DNA of 64,000 nt from Stichopus chloronotus. Lineage: Eukaryota > Echinodermata > Holothuroidea > Aspidochirotida > Stichopodidae. Position numbers and translations under genes: made by a program. Within the stretch, counting starts at the first letter, position 1, and each line of letters starts with the position of its first letter. This document shows positions 1-13,000 of the stretch, in pieces. The DNA is taken from contig CM037841.1 of assembly GCA_021234535.1 (NCBI GenBank), positions 14,962,825-15,026,824 of the forward strand. Reading direction: 5' to 3'. The notes under the pieces were generated by a model. That model made no database searches and was not told where the DNA came from. It saw nothing but the letters and a program-made list of their open reading frames with translations.

Positions 1-1300
1 TTATATGAAATACGAGATCTGTACAAGCTTTTTTTCTTGAGATCATGTCTGCAAGGTTTTAACAATTTGACCCTTGCTGACATCACATGACCTTTGACCT
101 CCCTTAAAGGAGCATGAAACCCTGGGAATATCTTTATGAAATATGAAGCAGAAGTGTTTGACAAAACACTTGCCAAAGTTTCATTAAAAAATATTCTTCC
201 CTTCCCAAGTTATATGCACTTTTGAAATTTAGAGAAGGGTGCTGCCATTTTTGTCTCAGTTGAATGTGAACAGACTTGAGTAAGTCGAACTATGATGTCA
301 TATAACCCCTGATAGCAGGAATTTAATGTATTTCTATGTTTTCCTTGCTCATAGTTCCCATGAATGCATATACACTGTACACAATTTTGTGTTGAATTAC
401 TGAGGTGTATCATGCAATGATCAAATTATTAATACTTATTCAACTATTTGTCAATAAATTATAAAGAAAAGCAAGTTTTTCAATAACAAGTGCTCAGGTT
501 ATAACATCACATTTCAGCATGGCAGCATCCTGATTAATTTTTATGAACTTTAAAATTGCAATATCTTGAAAAGTAAACAACATATGCACATGAAATTTGG
601 CGATGGTGGCCACCACATATTAGTCTTTCATTTGTTTTATGTTTTATTTGAAGTTTTATTGTAAAACGTTGACTTTCATTCTCCTTTAAGAACCAAATGG
701 TTTTTGTACTCTCATGGGATACAACTACATACGGAATATGACATCTGTCTAAGCTTCCCTTCTTGAGATATAATATTTACAAGAGTTTCATAATGTGACC
801 CTGGTGACTTTAAATGACCTTTTACCTTCACCTAAGACAATTCTTGTTTACTCAATGAGATACATCTACAATCTTAATAGGTCTGCCCAAGTTTTCCTTG
901 AGGTATCACGTTTACAATATTTTCACAATTAGAGTATCCATCACTCCCATCTGGAGATATCGCACTAACAAGGTTTTCACTATTTGACCTCTGGTGACCC
1001 CAGATGCCCTTTGACCTCTGCAAAAAACAATAGGGTTCCTTCTCTTAAAATGGGAACCCCATACACCAGCTATGAAGAGTATCCATCGATCCTACCTGGA
1101 GATATCAGGTGCACAAAACTTTCAGTTTCTGACCTCTGGTGACCCCAGATGACCTTTGACCCACAGAAAAAAACGACAGGGTTCTTCCTCTCAATATGAC
1201 AATCTACATACCAAGTATTAACCGCATCCATCATTCCTATCTGGAGATATTGTGCACAAAAGCTAAGTGTCACAAACACACACGCACACACACATGCAGC
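1..1300 (+). repeat. Tandem array A1 of about 145-bp units, interrupted by MITE
   Basis: Units of the type TTGAGATATCGTG...GTTTTCACAATTTGACC...ATGACCTTTGACCTCC. The window opens inside a unit, the MITE at 104-689 sits in the next, and further diverged units continue to a CA-rich tract at 1270-1292. Confidence 0.75.
104..689. mobile_element. TTAA-flanked MITE, copy 1
   Basis: About 586 bp bounded by TTAA on both sides, with short terminal inverted repeat AAAGGAG / CTCCTTT. It interrupts a tandem-repeat unit: CCTCCC before it and GAACCAAATGG after it rejoin into the unit's usual order when one TTAA is removed. TTAA duplications are typical of piggyBac and Kolobok elements. No coding capacity is seen. 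Confidence 0.8.
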
Positions 1301-1366
1301 TTTGTATTCCATTCATTCCTAGGACCTCATTGTGCTTTCTTTGTTTTCTCTTCCTCAACCCTGACC

Positions 1367-1390
1367 TTAACAATAGACGTCTATTGTTAA
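1367..1390. repeat. Perfect 24-bp palindrome
   Basis: TTAACAATAGAC is followed directly by its exact reverse complement, with GACGTC at the centre. A second, imperfect inverted repeat GGACCTAAAA / TTTTGGTCC lies at 1431-1456. Confidence 0.7.
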
Positions 1391-1618
1391 TCTTGAAAAG
1401 ACCAGAGAAATCTATTGAATTTTCTACAGGGGACCTAAAATCTATTGTTTTGGTCCTCAATTCCACCCGAAAACAAGGGCAAACAAACACACATACACAC
1501 ACATACATACACATGCAATCACTATCGCATAAGTTTCTCTTTCATCAACACTAACCAGAATGCAGAAATGCGTTGTGGTTTCGATGATCTATTTAAGCGA
1601 AATTTTTTTCTGACTCTG

Positions 1619-2741
1619 ATATAATAGCATTAGTATGTGTCACATTTTCACAATTTGACCCCTGTTGACCCCAGATGACCTTTGACCTTCACAAAAAACG
1701 ATAGGTTTCCTCTACTCAACACGGTACAACTACATACAAAACATGAGATCTCTACAAGCTTCCTTACTTGAGATATTGTGTTTTCAAGGTTTTCACAACT
1801 TGACCCCTGATGACCCCAAATGACCTTTGAACCCTACCGTAAACAATAGGATTCTTCTTCTCAATATGGTACACCTGCATACTAAATATGAGATCACTAC
1901 AAGCTTCCTCTCTTGAGATATCGTGTTTTCAAGATTTTCACAATTTGACCTCTGTTGACCCCAAATGACCTTTGACCTTCACAAAAAAATAGCATTCTTC
2001 TTCTCAATATGGTACACCTACACACTAAATATGAGATCTGTCCAAGCTTCCTTTCTTGAGATATCATGTTTACAAGGTTTTCACATTCTGACCCCTGTTG
2101 ACCCCAGATGAACTTTGACCTCCACCAAAAACAACAGGGTTTTTCTTCCTAATGTGGTACACCTACATACTAAATATGAGATTTGTCCAAGCTCCCCTTC
2201 TTGAGATATCGTGTTTACAAGGTTTTCACCATTTGATCCCTGTTGACCCCAAATGACCTTTGACCTCCACCAAAAACGATATGGTTCCTATACTTAACAT
2301 TGTACAACTACATACAAAACATGAGATCTCTACAAGCTTCCTTTCTTGAGATACCGTGTTTTCAAGGTTTTCACAATTTGACCCCTGTTTACCCTAAATG
2401 ACCTTTGACCTCCACCAAAAACTATAGGGTTCTCCTTCTCAATACGGTACACCTACATACCAAATATGAGATCTGTCCAAGATTCCCTTCTTGAGATATC
2501 GTGTTTACATTGTTTTCACATTTTGACCCGTGGACCCCAAATGACCTTTGACCTCCACCAAAAACAATAGGGTTCTTCATCTCAATATGGTACACCTACA
2601 TATCAAATATGAGATCTGTCCAAGCTTCCCTTCTTGAGATATCGTGTTTACAAGGTAGGGCATCACGGACATACATACACACACATACATACACACACCC
2701 TTACACACACATACACGCACATACACACACACATATGCATG
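1619..2741 (+). repeat. Tandem array A2: seven to eight units plus CA tract
   Basis: Period about 144 bp, judged from recurrence of TTTGACCCCTGTTGACC near 1656, 1798, 1942, 2087, 2231, 2376 and 2519. It ends abruptly in a CATA/CA-rich microsatellite at 2669-2736. Perfect TGACCTTTGACCT cores occur in most units. Confidence 0.9.
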
Positions 2742-2911
2742 ATTACAAAGGTAACGTTTATCATCGAAACCAAAAATTCCAGCACATTCAAGGCCTTGAA
2801 GATGACAGATTTAAATTCAAGTACAATCAAGGCCCTGTGAGAACCGTGTCAGAAAACAAGTGTGAAGCTGCGACAAAGGGTGACTTCATTTGGGATTCTA
2901 GCATATTTTAG

Positions 2912-3940
2912 TGATACTAAAGACAATTGTCTCAAAACCCCATGAGATGCACTGTACTGAAGATCATTGACTTCCTTTAATAGTGAATAGTCCAGAATCA
3001 AAAACTAGCACAAACAAGTGACTGGTCTGGAGTAATAGGAAACAGAACTGTCACACACTGTCCCATTAATGAAAAGAATAACATGTAGTACTTATAGACA
3101 GTACAGTCATTTAATTGTGTCAACAATTTTACATTATATGACAAAAATGTGGCACCTGTCTTTCAGTTGTTGGAAAGAAATATTTTCCATAGCAATACCT
3201 GTCAAATTCAATACAGGATATGAAAAATGACTAGGTGAATGAACAACACTCTCATCATATTGAGGAAAATGACCCCCTTCCATTTTCTTTGCCTCAATTA
3301 ATATCACAGTTTTTTTTGTTTCTCGTATCTGCCATTTAGGCTGACTTCAACATTCACCCTATGTTCATTCTATGGCTTGCTCAACATTCCTTCTATGTTG
3401 ATTTTATCAGTACCTATCAGCACTACTTATCTTTTAACTGAACTACCTCCATTGGCTGCCTCAGCATTCTGCAAACATTTTGTCCCCTAGTTCAACTTGA
3501 CATAACTTGAAGATTTGAACTCTCAAATATGCAGGTCAGTTCGCTTTTACAACACATGGACTTAAGATGGGGATGGTTTGCAACCTATTCTTAGCGATTG
3601 CTCAACAAGCATGCAAATGCAAGATGCAAATATGAATAAAGAAACATGATGGTATAATCAATAGTTTCTAATCTGCACCTAACTGATGAGTCTGTGGTTG
3701 CTATGCAACCCAGTGCACTGAACTGTAGTTGCTTAAAGAGGAACCACTGTTGACAACATCACTTGATCCACGTGGAAAATATCCTTGTGGACAATATGAT
3801 AGTCCATATTGTTCTGTAATGGTCCTCCTCTTAGGGAAGAGTTGCTCCTCCAGATCACAAATTGTCTCTGATCTATCGTGAGAACAACATAAAGAGACAC
3901 CACTCATTGGTTGGAATGTCTTATTTTTCAGTGGATTGTG
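2912..3940. other. RFC2 3-prime flank
   Basis: Downstream of the RFC2 stop codon and presumably containing its 3-prime UTR. No repeat family or coding exon was recognised, and no clear AATAAA on the minus strand was found. Confidence 0.4.
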
Positions 3941-4057
3941 TTATGAGTCTTCCACCTGAGGTACCTCTGTCTTCTTACATAACCTTGCCAGCAATCCTGA
4001 CAGCTGTAAGAGAGAGCTGACTCCTTCTGCAATTCTCATTTGGGTAAAACCAATCTC
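3941..4057 (-). CDS. RFC2: RFC2 last coding exon
   Basis: Encodes [13 protein letters not shown], then [14 protein letters not shown], ending at TAA (3943-3941). Acceptor TCCTCCACAG. It matches the conserved C-terminus of RFC2 and is followed by a short divergent tail, TEVPQVEDS. Confidence 0.94.
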   Translation of the reverse strand, partial: EIGFTQMRIAEGVSSLLQLSGLLARLCKKTEVPQVEDS

Positions 4058-7000
4058 CTGTGGAGGAAGAGAATTTTCAATACAAACCATTGCGATGTTT
4101 CTTTTTATGTCAATTTTCTTGACTTATATTTGGCTATATTTATGTTTATAGTTCTCGTATTGTTTACAAGACAGAAAAAAAATTGTAGCACTGGAAGAAT
4201 AGCAGGCATCACTAAAATATAGCAAGATATCACAGAATGTTTACTCTTTCTGTTTTTACAGTTATAAACAGAGAATGAGCCAATATGATACAAGGCTTCC
4301 TCAGGCCAACTTATTTTTATATAGTACATTACTAAAAATCCATTCTGGTGGGTAAGCAGTTGGCTAACAATTTGCTACCTTTTAGCAAATAAATGAGTTT
4401 GATCCTAGTTAAAAAATTTCAAAACTCTCCACAAAAGAGGTATCCACCTGCGGTGGACATTAATGCCTACAGATCATTTTAAAGTTATCACTTACAACAG
4501 AATTAAAGACTCCCACAGAAGCTTCTTTGATACACTGATATTATAGATATATCAATGCAACAGTATCCCAAGAATGATCAACATGGCAGCCAATACATAT
4601 TCAATGGACACTGAAGCCATCAGTGTCTTATCATGAGAATATGGAGGGTGAAGTTGTTCAAGGTTAGCCAGCTTTATAAGATTTTTTAGTCTAAATCATG
4701 TGACAACATCTGTTCTGGAAACTTGAAATAGGATCAAATCTTCTCTAATGTTATATAGTCGGTGTAATGTGCCAGAGTTTTACCCCAAAAAGTTACAATT
4801 TTATCATCTTAATTGTAATAATATTCTTCTATGTGCTTGAAATAATGCAGATTTACAATAAATGCCATATTCACAGGTTCTGACAAGTGCAAACCATATT
4901 TTAAGGTCTGAAGGACAATATCAAATCAAGCTTTTACAGTATTCAAACAAAGGACAACCGGTATAAATGGACACCTAATAATTGCACGAAATTAAAAATT
5001 GATATTTCCATCACAAATTTAACATACATATTTGCTGACATAGGCCCAATATTTGTATGCCTGAGAGGTCTGATCACACAATACATCTACTCCTCTAACC
5101 ACACAAACTTCGTTCCTCTTCAGTTTGAACTATTTCCACATATATTCCACTGCAACTTTCAATATTTCACAATTATTTTCAATAATTCACGATTATCATA
5201 CTTTTTACAATATTCCTGATTTTTTCACTGTTTCAATTTTTCTTCGGTGCAATAAACAAAGTGAACAGAAATTGGTTATTACCAGTTTGGATGAACGACC
5301 ATTTATGGTGAAAGGTAATATTAAATTGCACCATAAATGAATTAACACTACATTGACTTCCAAGTTAAGTTCCTTCCATGGCAAAAATTTGTTTAGCAGA
5401 TGCAAGAATGTACATCAGCCAGTCAGAAAAAAGAACAATCAACATCACACACTGTTCACCAGTTCACAAACAATTGCTGTGAAAACAAGACCTAAAAGAG
5501 CAACATGGTTCCTTGTGTGAAGATTATTTCAACTGTAATTATTCAGTTTTAACCACGATTAACCCACAATTTATCACATCAAAAAAAAGTTTGGGCCCCA
5601 TTTTGTCCCTAAGAATGCTGATCAGCCAAAGGCACTCGACCACCATAGTCAGTCTGACCAAAGCACTAATACAAAAAACCCTCAACAGTATAATATACAA
5701 ATTGTAGAAAAACTATCACTTTGCACAATGTAAAAATTTATGGCCCATTCTGAAGTTGGACCTAAGAATGTTGAACACTGAAAAGGGTTCCACTAACACA
5801 GTGCTAATTTGGCAAACCTTTCACATTGTAAAGCAAAATTGCAGAAAAGGAACATTTTGCATGATCTCACAAAATGGTCCACATGGGATCAATAATCCTG
5901 AACAATGTGAAGGAACCTCTACTGTAGTAGTAATAATGTGACACAATTTCAACTTAATGCCATACACTCTGAAGAAGAACAGGCATTTTGCTTGATTTCA
6001 TAAAATGGCCCATTTGGACCAAAGACCCAAAAATCTTGAATATCCTCAAGGCACCACTACTATAATGCAACCATATACCAAGTATAATCTTTGCCAAAAA
6101 TTTCTAACTTGGGATATTCCGTTAAAAAATTTTCAGAGTAATGCCCCAATGACCTCTACCAAAAACAATAGGGCTCATCTTTTCAATATGGCAAACCTAC
6201 ACACCAAGTTTGACTTTCATCCGACTTTCCCCTATTGACTTAGAGCGTATCCAAACAACTGTGACACATAACACAAACACCATCCTGACTGCATAGATTC
6301 CTTCACAGAGATACAAGGAACAAAAACGTCACAAGAATTGTGACTTTGCCTGCACGTAGAGGTTCACAGAATGAGAAACATGTGAACAGTAAACATGAAA
6401 AAAACCAAGTAAGATCAGTTACTGGCAAAAAGAAGACTTTGAGAGTATCAGCACCCTATAGCTGACCTCAGTTCTAGCTAACCTTTTAAAGTATCCTGAT
6501 GCAAACATAATTTTTCCTATTTCACATTTCATAATTTTTTCATGTTATCAACGTTTCCTTTCAACTTCTGCTTTTGTGTTACCTTTACATATTCCAGCTT
6601 CAGGAATTCTGGCATTGAGTGTGTTTTGCAGTTTTTGAACACATTACCGATGATGTCTTCTGGAGCATAGCCCATCCTCCACATGTGGTTCATGATTTCA
6701 TAAGCTTTGTCGATTTCTCCTTTAACACAGTGGTCCAACATTGTCTTGATCATAGTTGGGTGTGGTTCATCACATACCTGGAGGGAACAAAATGCCCAAG
6801 TCCACAATATTCAAACATTTTTGAACTAACACAGCAATGCAGCTGTAGCTCACACATCTGACCTCAGTAGAAGTAGTGTTTGTTGTTGGGATAAGAAAAT
6901 TAAGACTCTTGGAAAACAACGAAATTAAACTTACATACACAAAGTAGGCTATAAAGTTTACACATTACCAAGTACATTACATGACTAAAAGTGAGTGTAA

Positions 7001-10000
7001 TATTCAGAGAATATATTAATTTGAATGCGTTATCTTGAAAGAGGGCATTAAGCCAACCCTGTACTTTGTCAATGCTGTTCAGTATGCTCCACCCATCCAG
7101 ACACAGTCTGCAGAGAAGATATTAAACTCATCCTTAGGCTAAGCAAGTGATATCGCTTAGATTGTGCCCAACTTTGCAGTCAAAGTACAGCCACTACAGG
7201 ATGTGCAAAACCATCTTTCCAGTGAACAAAAGAGAGAATCCTTGAAGAACTTGTCACAGGTAATGGACCACAATATTCCTCTCACAAATTAAAACAATTT
7301 CTCATGCCACCATCAAGGTTAACCAAAAAAGATGTGGAAGAGGCAGGTGAAGGAGAAGCTTAGAAAGGTTGGATTGAGAGAGGGAGGACAAGATGGTGTG
7401 ATGGCATGAGAATGATTGCTGTATTAAGATTAGAGTGAAGTAAATCCGTTCACTCCCTGTATCACAGACAATTTCAGATCAAACCTGGTTTGCGGAAATT
7501 GGGGAAATAGATTGACTGAAAGGGAAAAAAAATCTTGGGAATATTTCTACAAAATATGTAGCAGAGGGATTTGACAAACATCTTCCCAAAGATTCAATAG
7601 AATATGTTAATTCCTTCCCAAGGTATACACTTCAAAGTTCAGAGAAGGATGCTACCATTTTTGCCCCAATTGAACTAACACAGATTCCATGATAGCAGGA
7701 ATTGAATTTATTTCATTTACTAACTTACCTATACATTTATTAAAGCACATACATTGTACACATCTTATGCTCAATTACTGAGGTGTATCTTGCAATAATC
7801 AAATTATACTTTGATTTTATAAATTCTAAAGAAAAACAAAAGGTTTTCAATAACAAGTGGTCATGATTATACTATAGTGGATATTTGTGTGCAAGAAAAA
7901 AAATAATAGAGACCAGAAAATCGATTGATTAATTTGTACGTAGACTGTGAGCTAAATTTAGCTTTTCAAAATTCTGTTACGTGGTAAAATACCTTTTTGA
8001 TAAAAAAAAAAACACTAACAAAGTTGCATAACAAAATCTGCAAAAATGAAGAAACAGAACAGTTTCTAAAAACTTGACAACATCTGCCTCATTACATAAC
8101 CTCACACACAGCAAGGGGTGTGACTTACACAAAAAATATTCAGAACAGCCTGTTTGATACATTGCTGGTAATAAACTTTAAAGATATTCTGTCTGACTGG
8201 CCCCAAATATGCTTAATTGTAATTATGGTCATGTATGCTGGACTGCCACCGCCACTCAGACTGTTGGTCTTCCCGTAAGGGGTTATGTTCAAAATCTTAT
8301 AACAACTGGAATTTCAAGATCTCACTTCTGAGGTCCACAGGGATAAAATTATGAGACAGAGGTTGACCATGTCGTTTGACAGTATTAACTCATTTCCTTT
8401 GTTGATCTTTGACATGGGGCATCAACTGCTTTTCAGTGCAACAAAGATCAGGATGTAATTTCTGTCACCAAAAAGACTTACATTTTGCTCTAGAATCCTT
8501 CTTACATATTTCACTTTGTAAAGATTTCTATTTTTTAGAATTCTCACTTTCAGGGATCCCCATTCCCTTTCAGTCCCGCTTTTTCAAGAAACTGTACACA
8601 CCGGTAGTAAACCCTTAAATTGACATTCAGGCTAAGGCAAGACTACTTGAATCTCATTTAAAGGGATTAGGGCATTTTACAATGCTCAAGCATGACCTAC
8701 AAAAAAAATAGCTTTGATCATTGTTAAACTAATAGCAGACCTCCCAGCATGCAATTTTTACATAAATTTTACGCTTATTATGCCATTGTTTTTAATGGAT
8801 TTTCTTGGCAATTTTATGCCATATGCAGCTGCTGTGAAAGTAAAGTATGTTGCTGAGAACATCTGGTGAAAAACAGGATATTTGATAACCTGGCCCTGCT
8901 AATGTCACAGCAAAATAAATTTTGCCTTGTCTACAATGTTTCAACTTTTAAATTGTGTTCGTTCATTCAGCGTCTGCACATTAACTTAAAAAACTTCTTA
9001 TAATCAGTTCAGGCAAAATGTTTTAAGATTGACTGTATCTGTTATTATCGTACCTATACAGGAATGCCTTCTGCTATCTAAATGTAGCGCCACCACCAGT
9101 TGGCACAGAGGGAACCAGAAAATTTTTGCCCAAAAAGAGCAATCACACAACCATAAATGGCAATTCAAAATCCATTTTTTCTGTTTATGCCATGCCTCAT
9201 CCCTCCCCTTACAAACATATCTACAGTAGCTTAAATTCCTTTCCAAGTAAATTTAATTCTTGTGTCAAAATATGATTGGGGCTCATGTCTTCCCTCCCCC
9301 CCCCCCCCCCATGGTGGTGCCACTAAGCAGAACTGGAGAAAGCAAACTGAAACTATGCAATTAGTTCACATTTCAATTCATGCCAAAAACAGGGAGCAAG
9401 AAGTATACTAAAAACATCAGCTATGAATTTGCCTAATCAAGTTAAGATTAAAATGCATTAAGAGTACCCACACCATGTTCATCAAATCAATGAGACATCA
9501 TGATACAGTACTGCCATTTTGCTTTTAAACACCATGTGACATGCATCTAGAAAACAGCTAGCTTCATTCAGAAGATGCGGTATGAAACCCTGCATGAAAA
9601 TTCATTGGAAGTTTGTCCATATCTAATTCCATTTTTGAGATATGGCCTTTCAAAGTTTGATAACAATGCAGATATGATTACATGGAGTGTTGCACAGTAT
9701 CAGAATTTCTTTTGTTAGCCCTTTATATATTGTCTCTTAATTACTGGGTTTCAAAATAGTAAGTGATATTGATATTTTTGAAGAAGAAAATATATGTTTC
9801 CAAAATAAAAACCTCTGGGCATGTAAAATTCTGAATTATCCTTGAAACACAGGTTAAGTAAACAAAGGATAAAATATATCATATGAGTCCATCTCTTGAC
9901 ATAACAAATTTGCATATCTAGCAAATGTTTATTCATGATGCAGGTGTGAGACAGGAATTTGCCTGTAAAAATGTCTATATTTGATTCATTTTGGTGTAAT

Positions 10001-13000
10001 TTGTGCCTATTTTCAACATTATCAATGATTAACACACTCAATACTCCAAAATGTGATTTTCATGTCACACAACCTTTAAATACAGGTGCTTCTATTAAAA
10101 TGGCACTTACTGACATGGCCAAGCCCCTAGGTGAAAAAAATGTGGTGGTGTTAATGTATTTACTGCACTGCATTACACTAGCATAACCCAAATTTTGAGC
10201 TACAGTATAATTGACAGGATCCATGGCTGCAGTGACTCAAAGGAGGTGGTTTATTGTACCTGACACTTCTTTGAGATGCCAGTGTTAGACGTAGAAAGGG
10301 GAAGGGGTGCTAGACTGTTAGAAATTAAATTTAGGCCATGGTGTCATGTTGTTTAACATTCACATACAGTACGGAGGAATAATAATTTCATTTGAAAACA
10401 GCTCTACATGTAGACTGAAGAAATGTTGACTAAACATTGACAGTGTGTTGTGTATATGCACTAATTAATACACATATACAAAGTGCTAGGTATAAGTTAA
10501 TAGACGATTGTGAGCCACATGGAGTACATGACATTCCGGGGCATTAAGGATAATTTAATGACAGACATACAATATGACATTTTATCCAAATATTTTATGA
10601 TTCACCTTCAATTTTATGCTACATGCCTACTTTCAACCATATTTATGAATTCTATGATTTTATACCACTCTCTGAGGCCTGCAATAGTCTCACCAATAAA
10701 CATCTAGAAAAGCTTTCCCTCAAAATATTATGCATAAAATGAGTTACAGAAGATGCATCCTTTAAATTTATGAAAGTTTGGGTGAACAAAATTAGTCTTG
10801 AGCTAACTGAATTTCTATCAGTGAGAATTGAGAAATGTATATCATGAAAAAAAGGCCACTGTCCTGACTTATTTTGAATAATCGATCATTGCCTCCACAC
10901 ATATTGGTTTTGATAAATGATTTTTTTTTCTGTAAAACAAATGCCCTATTTCTTTTTAAGCTGCAAGAGTTACAACACTATTTTGCACTAGAAAACATAC
11001 ATGCTTACTTTGAAAACATTTTCGCTTGTAACCTCCCCAAATCCTGAAAATGTTGATTGAAGATTGTTAACAGCCTGTGAAGAGAAACAATGAGAACATA
11101 ATAAATCTATTGTGTTTTATAGATCTTTTCAAGTCTTATTAACAACACAATTGCTAAATGCTTGAGAATAAAATCAGTCACTCAAGTCATAGATTGTTGG
11201 AGTACTGTAAAGGCAAACCTGGTGACATAAACTTTCTCAGTTAGTAATTATGGAGTCTATTTAGAGTATTAAACTCATTGCAAATCACAACTGTAATTCA
11301 CTATTAACAAACCTGTCTCAACACAACAAATGCACTCCCATCTACCATGCTAAGAGTACTGGTAAGGTCCTTTAACAACACCTCTATGGGACAAAAAGTA
11401 ATGAATTAATTACACCTCATGTGGGAGATGTCATTAATTAAAATGTGATGGTTTTCATTAACAAAAGAACCTTGCATGCAAATTCATTTTTTGAACTATC
11501 ATGTAACAGTCAAGAAGGGGAGCAGTTATCCAGAGTTCCTGACATTCCAGTTATAGCATTAACCAATTTTAATTTCATTTACAAAACCTGAAACAGTAAA
11601 ATGAAATTCAGCAGTCAATTGCAAACGACACACTAATAACCAGAAAGTTAAAGGACTTTGTGATTCCTTGTCAATATTTATGACAAAGAAAGGATAACCA
11701 GCATACCAATTTTGAAGTTCACTCACCTTACCCTCCTTGAAACACCAGGTCTACAACAAATCAGTCACTGAAATGTATCTTCCTTACAAAGTCTTTAAAC
11801 TTCACTGATGGTGACCTCAAATGACATTTGACCTCCATGAAAAACAATAGGGATCATCTACTCACAATGGCCAAAGTATACACTAAGTATGAAGTTCTAG
11901 CAACTTTTCTTCTGGATATACAGTGTTTACAAGGTTTCTAAACTATGACCTCTACTGACCTTGTGTGACCCTTGACCTCCCTAAAACCTGACAGAGATCA
12001 TCTAATCATCAAGAGCAACCAAGGTTAAGAGTTTGAAGTTCCAGCAAGTTTCAGCAAGTGAGATATCTTATTTAACAGGTTTTCAGAGTTTCTCTTCTGG
12101 GGACCTCAAATGACCAAGGAATAGAATAGGGACCATCTACTTACAATGGACTAACTACATATCAACTTTGAAGTTCAAGTAACTTTCTCCCACAGAGATG
12201 TGTTTACAAAATTTTCAGGCTATGTCCTCTACTGACCTCATGTGAACTTTGACCTCGTCAAAACTTGACAGAGATCATCTGCTCATCAAGTGCTACCAAT
12301 GGTTTAAGTTTGGAGTTCCAGCAACTTTTAGTTGCTAACATATCTTCCTTAAGGTTTTCAGACTATTGCTGCTGGTGACCTCAAATGATCTTGACGTACC
12401 TGAAAAAGAATAGGGACCATCTACCCTCTATGAACTACTTACACACCAACTTTGAAGTTCATGCAACTTTAACTTCTTGAGATATCGTGTTTACAAGCCA
12501 AGGCATCACACCCACATACACACACACACATGCACACCATCACCATTGCATCGATTCCTTGCCTGCCTTAAGCAAGGAATAAACGAGAGCCCAAGGGCAC
12601 TGTGGTTCCTTGCACAGATGGAGAGTATAATGTACATTATGAAGTAAAAGGGAGCACATTGCATTATTTTGTACAATAGCCCATATGGCCCATTTCTGAC
12701 CATGAACCCTCATTGTAACATAAAATCTGTAGAGACAAAAACATATTTCATGCTTTTATAAAATGGCCCATTTCAGACATTGGACCCCAAACATGCACCA
12801 ACATGGAACCACTTCCATAGCACTAAAGTGACCAACCATCAACAGTGTTTACATACAATCTGTAAGAGAAGAAGTATTTTGCATGATTTCACAACAGCCT
12901 ATGGGCACTATAGTTCCTTGTACTTGAAATATACATACTGTAAAATGATATGCCTGAGTTCATAAATATCAAAAAAGCCATTTCAATTGATGCAATGAAT

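Noticed and set aside
1263..1554. Cys/Val or Thr/His-rich open frames around 1.3-1.5 kb
   Set aside because: They come from CA microsatellite translation.
1619..2660. Regular repeats that might look like a CRISPR array
   Set aside because: The units are contiguous, about 144 bp long, with no unique spacers, and the genome is animal.
6619..6861. 80-codon open frame on the plus strand
   Set aside because: It is antisense to RFC2 exon 7, which has clear family identity.
9751..10041. 96-codon minus-strand frame in RFC2 intron 6
   Set aside because: AT-rich composition and no family resemblance; likely chance.
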